64,000 nucleotides of DNA, from assembly GCF_007677875.1 (NCBI RefSeq), contig NZ_VEDO01000009.1, positions 1 to 64,000 of the forward strand, read 5' to 3'. Each line of letters starts with the position of its first letter. The first letter of the stretch is position 1. This document shows, piece after piece, positions 53,667-62,579 of this stretch. The DNA is from Variovorax boronicumulans (GTDB lineage: Bacteria; Pseudomonadota; Gammaproteobacteria; Burkholderiales; Burkholderiaceae_C). The translations under genes and the position numbers were made by a program. The notes below the pieces were generated by a model. That model saw only the letters and a program-made list of their open reading frames with translations. It searched no databases and was not told the DNA's origin.

Positions 53667-54635
53667 ATGTGCGCACCAATCATGTCCCAGGGCTTTTGGC
53701 CACTCGGCAGACCACGCCGTGCGGTCGCACTTCCGGCCGGCGCGCTGTGCTTGCTGCTTGCATGGTCGGGCTCGACGCAGGCCGCACTTCCCATGTCAAG
53801 CGTGCCCAGGCCATGCGCGACGCCGGTTCCCGCACCCACCCTCCAGCGCGCCAAAGCACGTTCTGCGAAGCCAAGGAGGTCTCAGGTGACTATCCAGGCG
53901 GGCGGCCGCGCCATCCGCCCGGTCGCGATGAACCGCAAGGCATGGGCCCCGCCCACGGCAGTCACGATGTCCCGTCAGGGGTGCGCGTCCGCACCGGCAG
54001 CAGCCTTGGCATCTGCACCGGGATGGGTGGGAGCGCCGGTGCCAGCGGCCTATCCGCAGAGCGCGCTTCCGCCGTTCGTGGTGCCGTTAAACGGCGTTCC
54101 GGCGGTCATGGCTGGCGGCGTCGACACAGCGACCCAAGCACTAGCAACTGCGCCGGGCCTGCCTGAACAGCTCTCCGACACGGCCGTACCGCCCCTGGCC
54201 GCTGTGGCCCTGCAGCCGGCCGTCGACGGTTCCTTCCCGGGCCATGCTTCGCGCTGGATGGTTGGCGCCATTCCCGCACGCTCACGCGAGGCAGACCAGG
54301 ACCTGACGGCTCCCGGCGCCGGCGCGTGGCCGGGGCGCGCCGCGCCCGAACCGACCATGCCTGGCGCGTTGTCTGGCGTTCCGCAAGCCCCCGGCACCGG
54401 TGGCGGGCCGGAACTGCCCGACATGCCGACCACACCAGCATGGCCGGTGTCCGAACACACCGGCGTGCCGGAAAGCGGCCCCTACCTGACACCGACCGGG
54501 CCCGACACGACGGGCGAGGTCACGGCCGCGGAGGTGCCAGAACCCGCAGGGCTGGCACTCGTGATGCTGGCCGGCCTGGCGGCACTCGCAGGCCTGCGGC
54601 TCGGCCGGCTTCGCACTGCGCACCACAGCCGCTGA
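53667..54635 (+). CDS. PEP-CTERM sorting-domain protein
   Basis: Exported low-complexity protein of 322 aa, rich in Pro, Ala and Gly, with no recognised central domain. It has an N-terminal signal peptide (ALPAGALCLLLAWSGSTQA) and a C-terminal PEP-CTERM tripartite signal: VPEPAGL, a hydrophobic helix, and RLGRLR. Such proteins are substrates of an exosortase (EpsH/Xrt), which is not in the window. ATG 53667 has GAGG upstream; ATG 53610 would add 19 residues from an AT-rich leader. The region 53427-53666 holds no other gene. Confidence 0.8.
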   Translation: MCAPIMSQGFWPLGRPRRAVALPAGALCLLLAWSGSTQAALPMSSVPRPCATPVPAPTLQRAKARSAKPRRSQVTIQAGGRAIRPVAMNRKAWAPPTAVTMSRQGCASAPAAALASAPGWVGAPVPAAYPQSALPPFVVPLNGVPAVMAGGVDTATQALATAPGLPEQLSDTAVPPLAAVALQPAVDGSFPGHASRWMVGAIPARSREADQDLTAPGAGAWPGRAAPEPTMPGALSGVPQAPGTGGGPELPDMPTTPAWPVSEHTGVPESGPYLTPTGPDTTGEVTAAEVPEPAGLALVMLAGLAALAGLRLGRLRTAHHSR

Positions 54636-54660
54636 TCGCGACTGGCGGCTGCGCGGCCCA

Positions 54661-56340
54661 TCAATCGTTGGCGTAGATGTCGTTGTCCTTGGTTTCCTTG
54701 ACGAACAAGGTGCCGATGACCAGCGTGACGGCCGCGATGATGATGGGATACCACAGCCCGTTGTACATGTTGCCGGTCTGCGCCACGATGGCCAGTGCGG
54801 TGGCCGGCAGCAGGCCGCCGAACCAGCCGTTGCCGATGTGGTACGGCAGGCTCATCGAGGTGTAGCGGATGCGGGTCGGAAACATCTCGACCAGCATGGC
54901 GGCGATCGGGCCGTAGACCATGGTCACGAGGATCACCAGGTAGACCAGGATCACGATGGTCATGAAGGTATTCATCTTGGCCGGGTCGGCCTTGGCGGGG
55001 TAGCCCGCGGCCTTGAGGTCGTCGGCCACGGCCTTCTTGAGCGCCGAATCCTTGGCCTTGAGCTCATCAGCCGCCAGGCCCGCCGCGTTGTAGCTCGTGA
55101 TGACCTGCTCGCCGATCTTGATGGTCGCCGGCGCGCCGGCGGGTCCGGCCACGTTCTCATAGCTGACCGAACTGGCCGACAGCACCTGCTTGGCGATGTC
55201 GCACGAGCTCGTGAACTTGGAGGTGCCGGTGGGGTTGAACTGGAACGAGCATTCCTTGGGGTCGGCCGTCACGATCACCTGGTTCTTGGCCTGGGCCGCG
55301 GCCAGGTCAGGGTTGACGGCTTTGGTCAGCGCGTTGAACACGGGGAAGTAGGTCAGCACGGCCAACAGGCAGCCGGCCATGATGATGGGCTTGCGGCCGA
55401 TCCTGTCCGACAGGCTGCCGAAGATCACGAAGAAGGGCGTGGCGATGATCAGCGCGACCGCGATCAGGATGTTGGCCGTGGCGCCGTCCAGCTTGAGCGC
55501 GCCCGTCAGGAAGAACAGCGCGTAGAACTGGCCCGTGTACCAGACCACGGCCTGGCCGGCGGTCAGGCCGATCAGCGCCAGGATCACGATCTTGAGATTG
55601 CGCCATTGGCCGAAGGACTCGGACAGCGGGGCCTTGGAGACCTTGCCTTCGGACTTCATCTTGAGGAAAGCCGGCGACTCGTTCATGGACAGCCGGATGT
55701 AGACCGACACGCCCAGCAGCAGGATGGAGACCAGGAACGGGATGCGCCAGCCCCACTCCGCGAAGGCCGTCTCGCCGATGGCCGTGCGCACGCCCAGGAT
55801 CACCAGCAGCGACAGGAACAGGCCCAGCGTGGCCGTGGTCTGGATCCACGAGGTGTAGAAGCCGCGCTTGCCTGGCGGCGCATGCTCGGCCACGTAGGTG
55901 GCCGCGCCGCCGTACTCGCCGCCCAGCGCCAGGCCTTGCAGCATGCGCAGGATGATCAGGATGATGGGTGCGGCCACACCGATGCTGGCGTAGCCGGGCA
56001 ACAGGCCGACGATGAAGGTCGACAGGCCCATCAAGAGGATGGTCACGAGGAAGGTGTACTTACGCCCGATCATGTCCCCCAGGCGCCCGAACACCAGCGC
56101 GCCGAAGGGCCGCACGATGAAGCCGGCCGCGAAGGCCAGCAGCGAAAAGATGGTGCGCGACGCCGGATCCAGTGCCGAGAAGAACTGGTTGCCGATGATC
56201 ACGGCGAGCGTGCCGTAGAGGTAGAAGTCGTACCACTCGAACACCGTGCCAATGGACGAAGCGAAGATGACCTTGCGCTCCTCCTTGGTCATGGGGCGGC
56301 TGGCCGCGACCGGCTTGCCCCCTTGCATTGTGGCTGCCAT
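54661..56340 (-). CDS. MHS-family MFS transporter with large extracytoplasmic loop
   Basis: Proton symporter of 559 aa, about 100 residues longer than the other MHS protein of the window. N-terminal GTVFEWYDFYLYGTLAVI and RPFGALVFGRLGDMIGRKY place it in the MHS family. The extra length is a hydrophilic stretch of about 130 residues between late helices (about residues 355-485) with two cysteines (KECSFQF and SSCDIA), probably periplasmic. GGAGAC precedes the start at 56340. Substrate unknown. Confidence 0.87.
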   Translation of the reverse strand: MAATMQGGKPVAASRPMTKEERKVIFASSIGTVFEWYDFYLYGTLAVIIGNQFFSALDPASRTIFSLLAFAAGFIVRPFGALVFGRLGDMIGRKYTFLVTILLMGLSTFIVGLLPGYASIGVAAPIILIILRMLQGLALGGEYGGAATYVAEHAPPGKRGFYTSWIQTTATLGLFLSLLVILGVRTAIGETAFAEWGWRIPFLVSILLLGVSVYIRLSMNESPAFLKMKSEGKVSKAPLSESFGQWRNLKIVILALIGLTAGQAVVWYTGQFYALFFLTGALKLDGATANILIAVALIIATPFFVIFGSLSDRIGRKPIIMAGCLLAVLTYFPVFNALTKAVNPDLAAAQAKNQVIVTADPKECSFQFNPTGTSKFTSSCDIAKQVLSASSVSYENVAGPAGAPATIKIGEQVITSYNAAGLAADELKAKDSALKKAVADDLKAAGYPAKADPAKMNTFMTIVILVYLVILVTMVYGPIAAMLVEMFPTRIRYTSMSLPYHIGNGWFGGLLPATALAIVAQTGNMYNGLWYPIIIAAVTLVIGTLFVKETKDNDIYAND

Positions 56341-56491
56341 TGCGTTGTCTCCGTTTTGTAGCCGACCCCGGAACGGGGCCCGGCCGCATTCTTGGAGGGC
56401 GCACTGACCCGTCTCTGACACCGGGCCAACGGATTCTTACAACTCAGGTACTAACCCGCAGGCCCGGTTTCAGCATGTGGGTTGCACGACC

Positions 56492-57784
56492 TCAATGGCT
56501 GAACATGCGCCGGTGCAGCTGGCGCAGCGACCACCAGACCGCGCCCGCCACGAGCGGAATCGCGAGGGCCGCCGTGCTCTCGGCCGACCAGGGCCAGCCC
56601 AGCTTCTGCGCCCCCTTGGCCAAGTAGCTGAACAGGCCGACGATGTAGTAGGTGATGGCCGCCACCGACAGGCCCTCGACCGTGGACTGCAGCTTGAGCT
56701 GCAGGTCCTGCCGCTTGTTCATGGCCGCCAGCAGGGCCTGGCTGCTTTGCTGCTGCTCGATCTCCACGCGTGTGCGCAGCAGGTTGCTGATGCGCGAGAC
56801 GCGCTGCGACAGCGCGTCCTGCCGGCGCGCCGCCCACTCGCAGGTCTTGCGCGCGGGCGTCAAGCGCCGGTCCATGAATTCGGCGATCGTCTGCAGGCCG
56901 GCACGACGCACCTCGGCGATGTCGGCAATGCGGCTGTCCATGAGCTCGAAGTACGCGGTGCTGGCCGAGAAGCGCGAATGCGTGGCCGCATGCTGGCTCT
57001 CGACCTGGCCGGCCAGCCGCGTCAGGCGGTCCAGCAACACGGGCTCGGCGTCCCGGTCGGCGCTGCGGATGGCCTCGGCCAGCGCCGCCAGTTCGCCCTC
57101 GGCGCTGGCCAGCACAGCGCTGGCACGGCGCGCGGCGGGCAGGCCCAACATGGCGACCATGCGGTAGGTTTCGATCTCCAGCAGCCGCTGCACAAGCCGG
57201 CCCAGGCGGCGCGTGGACAGGCCGCCCACGCCCAGCAGCATGCGCGAGCTGCCGTCCGCATGGATCGTGAAGTCGGTGTAGACCTCGGCCAGACCGCCCG
57301 CCACGCTGGAGCCGACCTGCGGATCCTCGTGCAGCCAATGGCGCGCCAAGGCCTCGATGTCGCCGTCGCGCGCCGACAGCATCCACAGGTTCAGGTGCGA
57401 CAGGCACTGGCCCGGCAGCGCTGCCAGCCAGTCCTGTGGCACCTCGGTGGTCGCGCTGTCGGCCACGCGCTCAGCCACCGGCGTGGCCACCATGGGCGAC
57501 ATGAAGGTCCAGGTCACGAACTCGGTGTGCAGTTCCCAACGCAGCCGCAACGGACCCAGGCTCGCACGCAGGTGCGTGGTGTGTTCGTCGGGCAGCGGAT
57601 GGTGGTGGTCGCGCAGCAGCGCCGCCAGGTGCGCGCGGCTCGCGGCCCGGCCTGCGGCATCGGCCAGCATCACCACGTGGCTGATGGCCAGCGGCGTCGC
57701 CAGGGCCTCGGGCGGCCGGGCATGGACTTCGTTGTGCAATAGCGCCCGGTCTGGGTGCTGGTGGAGCGCGGTGGAGGGCTGCAT
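56492..57784 (-). CDS. DUF3422 family membrane protein
   Basis: Protein of 430 aa of the DUF3422 family. A large soluble N-terminal region (LHNEVHARPPEALATP at the start is typical) is followed by a helical region and two C-terminal membrane segments (around VAAITYYIVGLFSYL and ALAIPLVAGAVWW). No biochemical function is known. Last gene of the long minus-strand series before the MHS transporter; the upstream open extension is antisense to another gene and rejected. Confidence 0.85.
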   Translation of the reverse strand: MQPSTALHQHPDRALLHNEVHARPPEALATPLAISHVVMLADAAGRAASRAHLAALLRDHHHPLPDEHTTHLRASLGPLRLRWELHTEFVTWTFMSPMVATPVAERVADSATTEVPQDWLAALPGQCLSHLNLWMLSARDGDIEALARHWLHEDPQVGSSVAGGLAEVYTDFTIHADGSSRMLLGVGGLSTRRLGRLVQRLLEIETYRMVAMLGLPAARRASAVLASAEGELAALAEAIRSADRDAEPVLLDRLTRLAGQVESQHAATHSRFSASTAYFELMDSRIADIAEVRRAGLQTIAEFMDRRLTPARKTCEWAARRQDALSQRVSRISNLLRTRVEIEQQQSSQALLAAMNKRQDLQLKLQSTVEGLSVAAITYYIVGLFSYLAKGAQKLGWPWSAESTAALAIPLVAGAVWWSLRQLHRRMFSH

Positions 57785-57818
57785 CGTCGCGCGATTCTGC
57801 CCGCGCCGGGCAGCAGGA

Positions 57819-58460
57819 CTATGGCTGGCGGTCGAGCGCCGAGGGCCGCTGGGGCGCGTCATCCCAGGCGCTGGTCGCGAACCAGGCATCGCTTTCGAGG
57901 TAGGCCCGCAGCATGGGCAGCGCATCCAGGCCCCAGAACACGCGGCCGTCCACCACCAACGTCGGCACGCCGAACACGCCGGCCGCCGTGGCGGCCTCCG
58001 TGTTGGCGCGCAGTTGTGCCTTGACGGCCTCGCCGGCCGGATCGCGCTGGGGCGCCAGTTCGGCCGCCAACCGCTGCAGGCGCTCGGGTGCATTGGCATC
58101 GGCCCCACCGCGCCAGACATGGCGGAACACCGTCTCGCAGACGTAGCGGTTGGGCTGCGGACCCGCGCCGCAGGCCAGCGCCAGGCGCAGCAGCGGCAGG
58201 GGTGGGAACGGGTGCTCGGCCGGCAGCTCCATGGGCACGCCGTGCTGGTGCGCCAGCCACAGCACCTGGCGGTAGATGAAGCTGCGCTTGGCCGGGATCT
58301 CGGCCGGGCCGCGCAGACCGTGCGCGCGCAGCACCGCGCCCAGCAGCACGGGCCTGTACTGCACCTGGTAGCTCAGGCCCTGCAACGCCACCGGCAGTGT
58401 GTCGAACGCGAGGTAGGCGTAAGGGGACAGGAAGTCCAGGTAGAAGTCGATTCGCTTCAT
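57819..58460 (-). CDS. 2-hydroxychromene-2-carboxylate isomerase-like protein (DsbA/GST-kappa fold)
   Basis: Thioredoxin-fold protein of 213 aa. IDFYLDFLSPYAYLAF (about residues 3-18) contains the catalytic serine of the HCCA isomerase group, and GVFGVPTLVVDGRVFWG is the conserved C-terminal block. Glutathione-dependent isomerases of this family act in naphthalene and related ring degradation, but most genomic copies have unknown substrates. The start at 58460 fits the family N terminus. Confidence 0.88.
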   Translation of the reverse strand: MKRIDFYLDFLSPYAYLAFDTLPVALQGLSYQVQYRPVLLGAVLRAHGLRGPAEIPAKRSFIYRQVLWLAHQHGVPMELPAEHPFPPLPLLRLALACGAGPQPNRYVCETVFRHVWRGGADANAPERLQRLAAELAPQRDPAGEAVKAQLRANTEAATAAGVFGVPTLVVDGRVFWGLDALPMLRAYLESDAWFATSAWDDAPQRPSALDRQP

Positions 58461-58482
58461 CTGCGCCGCCCGGCCGCCCGAA

Positions 58483-58508
58483 GGCGCAGATGCGCCCCCT
58501 CTGGGGGC
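58483..58508. repeat. REP-like palindromes between DUF1289 and HCCA-isomerase genes
   Basis: GGCGCA-GA-TGCGCC (58483-58496) overlaps GCCCCC-TCT-GGGGGC (58494-58508). The second matches the type seen at 6589-6602 and is followed by CGATACGCGAAGCGATGAGCG. Typical of dispersed intergenic repeats in this family. Confidence 0.5.
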
Positions 58509-58542
58509 AGCGATACGCGAAGCGATGAGCGTGGGGGCCTTG

Positions 58543-58767
58543 TCATGCCACAGCCTCGCTTGCGCGCTCCAGCACCAGCCGCCACACGGCGCGGCGTCCC
58601 GCATCGTCCATGCGCGACCAAGCGGCGATTTCCTCGAGCGTGCGCAGGCAGCCCTCGCATAGGCCATCGGCTCCCATGCGGCAGACCGAGACGCAGGGCG
58701 ACGCGACATCGCCGGCCGCCGCCAGCATGCGCGGGCCGCGCCGCAGCAAGACCTGGGCGGGCGTCAC
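58543..58767 (-). CDS. DUF1289 domain protein
   Basis: Small protein of 74 aa of the DUF1289/YdhL group. The pattern SPCVSVCRMGADGLCEGCLR followed by TLEEIAAW matches the family; its four cysteines may bind metal. Translation starts at GTG 58767, which overlaps the stop of the YbaK-like gene (GTGA), so the two are translationally coupled. Function unknown. Confidence 0.8.
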   Translation of the reverse strand: MTPAQVLLRRGPRMLAAAGDVASPCVSVCRMGADGLCEGCLRTLEEIAAWSRMDDAGRRAVWRLVLERASEAVA

Positions 58768-59261
58768 GGCGTTTGCACCACGTCGGCCACGGGCGCGCCG
58801 GTCAGCGCTTCGAGGTCTTGCGGCCGCAGCTTGAACACCCCATGCGGGTGGCCGGCCGCGGCCCAGATTTCCTCGAAGCGGAACAGCTCGCGGTCGATCA
58901 GCGTGACCGGCCGTGTGGTGTGCGCGAGTGGCGCCACGCCGCCGATGGAAAAGCCGGTCCGGCTCTTGACGAACTCGGCATCGGCGCGGCCGGTCTTGCC
59001 GACCAGCGCGTCGACCTTTTTCTCGTCCACGCGCCGGTCGCCCGAGGTCACGACCAGCACGGCCGCGTCGTCGCTCTTGCGCCGAAAGATGATGCTCTTG
59101 GCGATCTGCCCGACCGCGATGCCCAGCGCATCGGCCGCCTGCTGGGCCGTGCGCGCGGCATCGTCCAGCATGCGCGGCGCATGCGGATGCGCCTTGTCCT
59201 GCAAGGCACGCGCCACGCGCTGCACGCCCTCGGGCAGTGCCGTCAATTCAGCTCCACACAC
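58764..59261 (-). CDS. YbaK/aminoacyl-tRNA editing-domain protein
   Basis: Single-domain editing protein of 165 aa, related to Cys-tRNA(Pro) deacylase YbaK and to the ProRS editing domain. IAKSIIFRRKSDDAAVLVV holds the conserved lysine, followed by GDRRVDEKKVDALVG and SIGGVAPLAH. It hydrolyses mischarged tRNA in characterised relatives. The start is GTG 59261 with GAGG upstream; TTG 59246 with GGAG is an alternative. Overlaps DUF1289 by GTGA. Confidence 0.85.
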   Translation of the reverse strand: MCGAELTALPEGVQRVARALQDKAHPHAPRMLDDAARTAQQAADALGIAVGQIAKSIIFRRKSDDAAVLVVTSGDRRVDEKKVDALVGKTGRADAEFVKSRTGFSIGGVAPLAHTTRPVTLIDRELFRFEEIWAAAGHPHGVFKLRPQDLEALTGAPVADVVQTP

Positions 59262-59270
59262 CTTGCTTCC

Positions 59271-59909
59271 TCAGTTCGAAACACGTTTGACCAAAAACAG
59301 GCTGGCACCCATGGCCATCAGCACGCCGCCGAACACGCGGTTCTGCGCGCTGCGCGCCCGTGCGCCGCGCAACAGGCGCTGCAGCCGCGAGGCCAGCCAG
59401 GCGTAGCCGTGCATGACCACCATGTCCACCGCAACCGTGGTGGCCAGCAGCACCAGCAGCTGCAGCCACAGCGGCCGCGCCGGATCGATGAACTGCGGCA
59501 GCACGGCCACCATGAACACGATGCCCTTGGGGTTGGTCATGTTGGTCAGCGCACCGCGCAGCACGCGCTGGCGCACCGACAGCGCCGCCTCGCCCGCCAC
59601 CACGCCCGTCGCCGCATCGGCGCCCACCGGCGCGCGCCACTGGCGCCAGCCCAGCCACAGCAGGTAGCCCGCGCCCAGCACCTTGACCACCGTGAACGCC
59701 ACGGCCGAAGCCATCAGCACGGCACCGATGCCGGCCCCGGCGACGAGCAGCACCACGGCCAGCCCGATCTGCAGGCCGACGATGGTGGCCGTGGTGCTGC
59801 GCACGCCGTACGAGAGCCCGTGGCTCATGCTCAGCACGGCGCCCGAGCCCGGCGACAGCGCGATGACCCAGGCCGCCACGAAGTAGGCCAGCCAGACATG
59901 CCATTCCAT
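59271..59909 (-). CDS. LysE/RhtB-family amino-acid exporter
   Basis: Inner-membrane exporter of 212 aa with about six helices. The N-terminal FVAAWVIALSPGSGAVLSMSHG carries the family proline/glycine motif (SPGPG-like), and GALTNMTNPKGIVFMVAVLPQF is the other hallmark. Substrate unknown, typically amino acids or homoserine lactones. GGGGAG is found upstream of the start at 59909. Lies 14 bp after the HMG-CoA lyase gene. Confidence 0.9.
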   Translation of the reverse strand: MEWHVWLAYFVAAWVIALSPGSGAVLSMSHGLSYGVRSTTATIVGLQIGLAVVLLVAGAGIGAVLMASAVAFTVVKVLGAGYLLWLGWRQWRAPVGADAATGVVAGEAALSVRQRVLRGALTNMTNPKGIVFMVAVLPQFIDPARPLWLQLLVLLATTVAVDMVVMHGYAWLASRLQRLLRGARARSAQNRVFGGVLMAMGASLFLVKRVSN

Positions 59910-59923
59910 CGTCTTCTCCCCGT

Positions 59924-60844
59924 TCAGCCGCAGCGCTTGGTGCGGATGGCCTTGGACACGCGCGAGTGCGGCTCGCGGCCCAGCACCTCGCTGATGTAGA
60001 CGCCGGCGTCGATGAGCTTGTCGAGGTCGATGCCGGTGTCGATGCCCATGCCGTGCAGCAGGTAGACCACGTCTTCGGTCGCCACGTTGCCGGTGGCGCC
60101 CTTGGCATAGGGGCAGCCGCCCAGGCCGGCCACGGAAGACTGGAAGTTCCAGACACCCATCTCCAGGCTGGCCAGCGTGTTCGACAGGGCCTGGCCGTAG
60201 GTGTCGTGGAAGTGGCCCGAGATGGCGTCGATGCCAAAGTGCGCCAGCGTCGCCTCGATGGCGCGCCGCACCTTGAGCGGCGTGCCCACGCCGATGGTGT
60301 CGGCCACGTCCACGCGCTGCACGCCGATGCCCTTCATGAGCCCCGCCAGGTAGCCCACCTTTTCGGGCGCGATCTCACCCTCGTAGGGGCATCCCACCGT
60401 GCACGACATCGCGCCGCGCACGGCGATGCCGCGCGCGAGCGCAGCGTCGACCACGGGCGCGAAACGCTCGATGCTCTCGGCGATCGAGCAGTTGATGTTC
60501 TTCTGGCTGAAGGCCTCGCTGGCCGCGCCGAAGACCACGATCTCGTCGGGCCACTCTTCGCGCGGTGCGGCGATGGCGGCCTCCAGGCCCTTGAGGTTGG
60601 GCGTCAGCACCGAGTAGCGCACGCCGTCCTGGCGCCGGATGCCGTGCATGACCTGCGCGTTGTCGGCCATCTGCGGCACCCACTTGGGGCTCACGAAGCT
60701 CGTCACCTCGATCTCGCGCAGGCCAGCCTCCTGCAGGCACTGCACGAGGCCGATCTTGGCCTCGGCCGGCACCGGCTGCTTCTCGTTCTGCAGACCGTCG
60801 CGCGGGCCGACGTCGATGATCTTCACGCGGGTGGGGAGCGTCAT
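59924..60844 (-). CDS. Hydroxymethylglutaryl-CoA lyase
   Basis: Cleaves HMG-CoA to acetoacetate and acetyl-CoA, last step of leucine degradation; 306 aa. The N-terminal DVGPRDGLQNE (metal/substrate), SFVSPKWVPQMAD, and the signature GLGGCPYAKGATGNVATED with its catalytic cysteine are intact. Equivalent to liuE/mvaB. The matching carboxylase subunit lies at 62.6-64 kb on the same strand, with ghrA and vapBC in between. Confidence 0.95.
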   Translation of the reverse strand: MTLPTRVKIIDVGPRDGLQNEKQPVPAEAKIGLVQCLQEAGLREIEVTSFVSPKWVPQMADNAQVMHGIRRQDGVRYSVLTPNLKGLEAAIAAPREEWPDEIVVFGAASEAFSQKNINCSIAESIERFAPVVDAALARGIAVRGAMSCTVGCPYEGEIAPEKVGYLAGLMKGIGVQRVDVADTIGVGTPLKVRRAIEATLAHFGIDAISGHFHDTYGQALSNTLASLEMGVWNFQSSVAGLGGCPYAKGATGNVATEDVVYLLHGMGIDTGIDLDKLIDAGVYISEVLGREPHSRVSKAIRTKRCG

Positions 60845-60952
60845 GGTCTGTCTCTTGGAGTTGCTGCGGGCAAGCCCGCAAGCCTAGCGCATCGCGCGGC
60901 ACCTGGTCGGCCAAGCGGGTATCGGATCGTGCCAGCCGGCGCGGTTACGCCC

Positions 60953-61333
60953 TCAGTGCATGGGCACGGCGTGCGCTATGCCGAAGCGCTGGGCCAGTTC
61001 GTGCAGGCGCCTGTCCAGCGTCCATAGCCGGGCACCGGGGGTGATCAGCGTGGACGCCAGCAACGTGATGTCGACAAGGCCGCAGCCCAGGCCATACAGC
61101 CTCTCATGCTCCACGAAGGCCATGACCTCCGCCGAGCTGCTCGACGCGGCCTGGCGTAGCCTCCCTAGCGCGGCCAGCGTGCGGGTGCGCGGCGCCGGCG
61201 GCGTGCCGCAGGCAAGCTCAAGCAGGACCATGGGATGCGCCAACACGCGGTCCGCTTCGAGCAGTTCGACCAGGGCGGCATGGCGCTCCCGAAAATGCGC
61301 CACCCACACCGAGGTGTCGACCAGCACCGTCAT
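60953..61333 (-). CDS. VapC-like PIN-domain toxin
   Basis: Type II toxin of 126 aa, probably an RNase. The PIN acidic residues are visible in VDTSVW (Asp about 6), LLELACG (Glu about 39), GLVDITLLA and LWTLDRRL. The start overlaps the antitoxin stop (ATGA). The cellular RNA target is unknown. Confidence 0.88.
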   Translation of the reverse strand: MTVLVDTSVWVAHFRERHAALVELLEADRVLAHPMVLLELACGTPPAPRTRTLAALGRLRQAASSSSAEVMAFVEHERLYGLGCGLVDITLLASTLITPGARLWTLDRRLHELAQRFGIAHAVPMH

Positions 61334-61536
61334 GGCGTGGTGGATTCGCCGCGACGCCTGGGCACCTGCGGCATCTTCGGCGCCTGACCGCCCAGCGCCG
61401 CGAGGCGCTTGGCGGATTGCACCCGCACGAAGGTGCGCATGGCTTCGCGGAACAGGTCAGCCTTGTCCATCGTGGGATCAGACAACTCCAGCGCCTGCTC
61501 GTACAAGTCGTCGTCCAGGGTCACGGTGGTGCGCAT
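61330..61536 (-). CDS. VapB-like antitoxin
   Basis: Antitoxin of 68 aa, predicted ribbon-helix-helix DNA-binding N terminus ([20 protein letters not shown]) and a basic, Pro-rich C terminus that should block VapC. Upstream lie two overlapping palindromes (61547-61573), a plausible autoregulatory operator. Coupled to vapC by ATGA. Confidence 0.85.
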   Translation of the reverse strand: MRTTVTLDDDLYEQALELSDPTMDKADLFREAMRTFVRVQSAKRLAALGGQAPKMPQVPRRRGESTTP

Positions 61537-61546
61537 GGCAAAACTC

Positions 61547-61573
61547 GCATCTCAAAAGATGCAATCATGCATC
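61547..61573. promoter_or_regulatory. Overlapping palindromes, probable vapBC operator
   Basis: GCATCT-CAAA-AGATGC (61547-61562) overlaps GATGCA-ATCA-TGCATC (61558-61573). Both are perfect 6-bp inverted repeats with 4-bp centres, 11-37 bp upstream of the vapB start. Such tandem palindromes fit cooperative VapBC binding. Confidence 0.6.
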
Positions 61574-61622
61574 AAATCGAACATCCAGACGATCCCACGG
61601 CTTGTCCTTGCGCTGTGCAGGC

Positions 61623-62540
61623 TCAGTACCCGCGCTCCGGATCCACCACACCGGCAACGGCCTCGCCGCGCGCCAGCGCCATGATTTTGCCGGCGATCTG
61701 CGCGATCGACTCGCGCCGCAGCGTGCGCGCCGAGCCGTGCGGCGTGATGCTGATCTTGGGGTGCTGCCAGAACGGGTGCGCGGCCGGCAGCGGCTCGGTC
61801 TCGAACACATCGAGCGTGGCGCCCGCCAGCTTGCCGCTGTCGAGCAAGGGGATCAGGTCGTCTTCGACCAGATGGCGGCCGCGCGCGATGTTGATGAGGT
61901 AGCCGCCCGGCTGCAGCGCCGACAGCGTGGTCTTGTTCAGGATGCCCCGCGTGGCGTCGGTCAGCGGCAGCAGGTTGACCAGCACGCGCGTGCCGACCAG
62001 GAAGTCGCCCAGCCGGGCCTCGCCCGCGAAGGTGCGCACGCCGGCGAGCTCCTTGCGCGAACGGCTCCAGCCCAGCACCGGGAACTCGAACTGCGCGACC
62101 GCCTTGGCCACGCGCTCGCCCAGCACGCCCAGGCCCAGGATGCCGACCGGGAAATCGGCACGCTCACGTGGCTTGCGGTAGACCCAGCGGCCGGCGCGCG
62201 CCTCGGCCTCGTAGACGCCGAACTCGCGGAAATGCCGGATCAGCGCATGGCAGACGTACTCGGCCATCTGCACCGACATGCCGGCATCGTCCAGCCGCAC
62301 GATGCGCGTGCTCGCGGGGATGCGCAGCTGCATGAGCGCGTCCACGCCCGCGCCGATGTTGAACAGCGCCTGCAGTTTCGGCTGCGCGTCGATGAAGGAC
62401 TGCGGCGGCGCCCAGACCACAGCGTAGTCGGCCGCCGGCTGGCCCGGCTCCCAGGCCAGGACCTCGGCCTCGGGCAGCGCCTGTTGCAAGCCCTGGACCC
62501 AGGGCTCGGGCTTTTCGGGGAGGCAGACGGTGATGCGCAT
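61623..62540 (-). CDS. Glyoxylate/hydroxypyruvate reductase A-like dehydrogenase
   Basis: D-2-hydroxyacid dehydrogenase of 305 aa, close to GhrA in length and pattern. The Rossmann loop GILGLGVLGERVA (about residues 135-147), the catalytic arginine in NIARGRHLVEDDL and the histidine in TPHGSA are present. It would reduce glyoxylate or hydroxypyruvate with NADPH. A perfect hairpin covers its ribosome-binding region. It lies between the carboxylase subunit and vapBC. Confidence 0.88.
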   Translation of the reverse strand: MRITVCLPEKPEPWVQGLQQALPEAEVLAWEPGQPAADYAVVWAPPQSFIDAQPKLQALFNIGAGVDALMQLRIPASTRIVRLDDAGMSVQMAEYVCHALIRHFREFGVYEAEARAGRWVYRKPRERADFPVGILGLGVLGERVAKAVAQFEFPVLGWSRSRKELAGVRTFAGEARLGDFLVGTRVLVNLLPLTDATRGILNKTTLSALQPGGYLINIARGRHLVEDDLIPLLDSGKLAGATLDVFETEPLPAAHPFWQHPKISITPHGSARTLRRESIAQIAGKIMALARGEAVAGVVDPERGY

Positions 62541-62544
62541 CGGG

Positions 62545-62574
62545 ATCGGACCTTTCCTGGTGAAAAGGTCCGAT
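62545..62574 (-). promoter_or_regulatory. Hairpin sequestering the ghrA ribosome-binding site
   Basis: ATCGGACCTTT and AAAGGTCCGAT form a perfect 11-bp stem with an 8-nt loop, ending 4 nt before the ghrA ATG on the minus strand. The Shine-Dalgarno-like GGAAAGG lies across the loop end and the 3' arm. There is no T-tract, so control of translation or partial attenuation is more likely than termination. Confidence 0.55.
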
Positions 62575-62579
62575 GCTAA

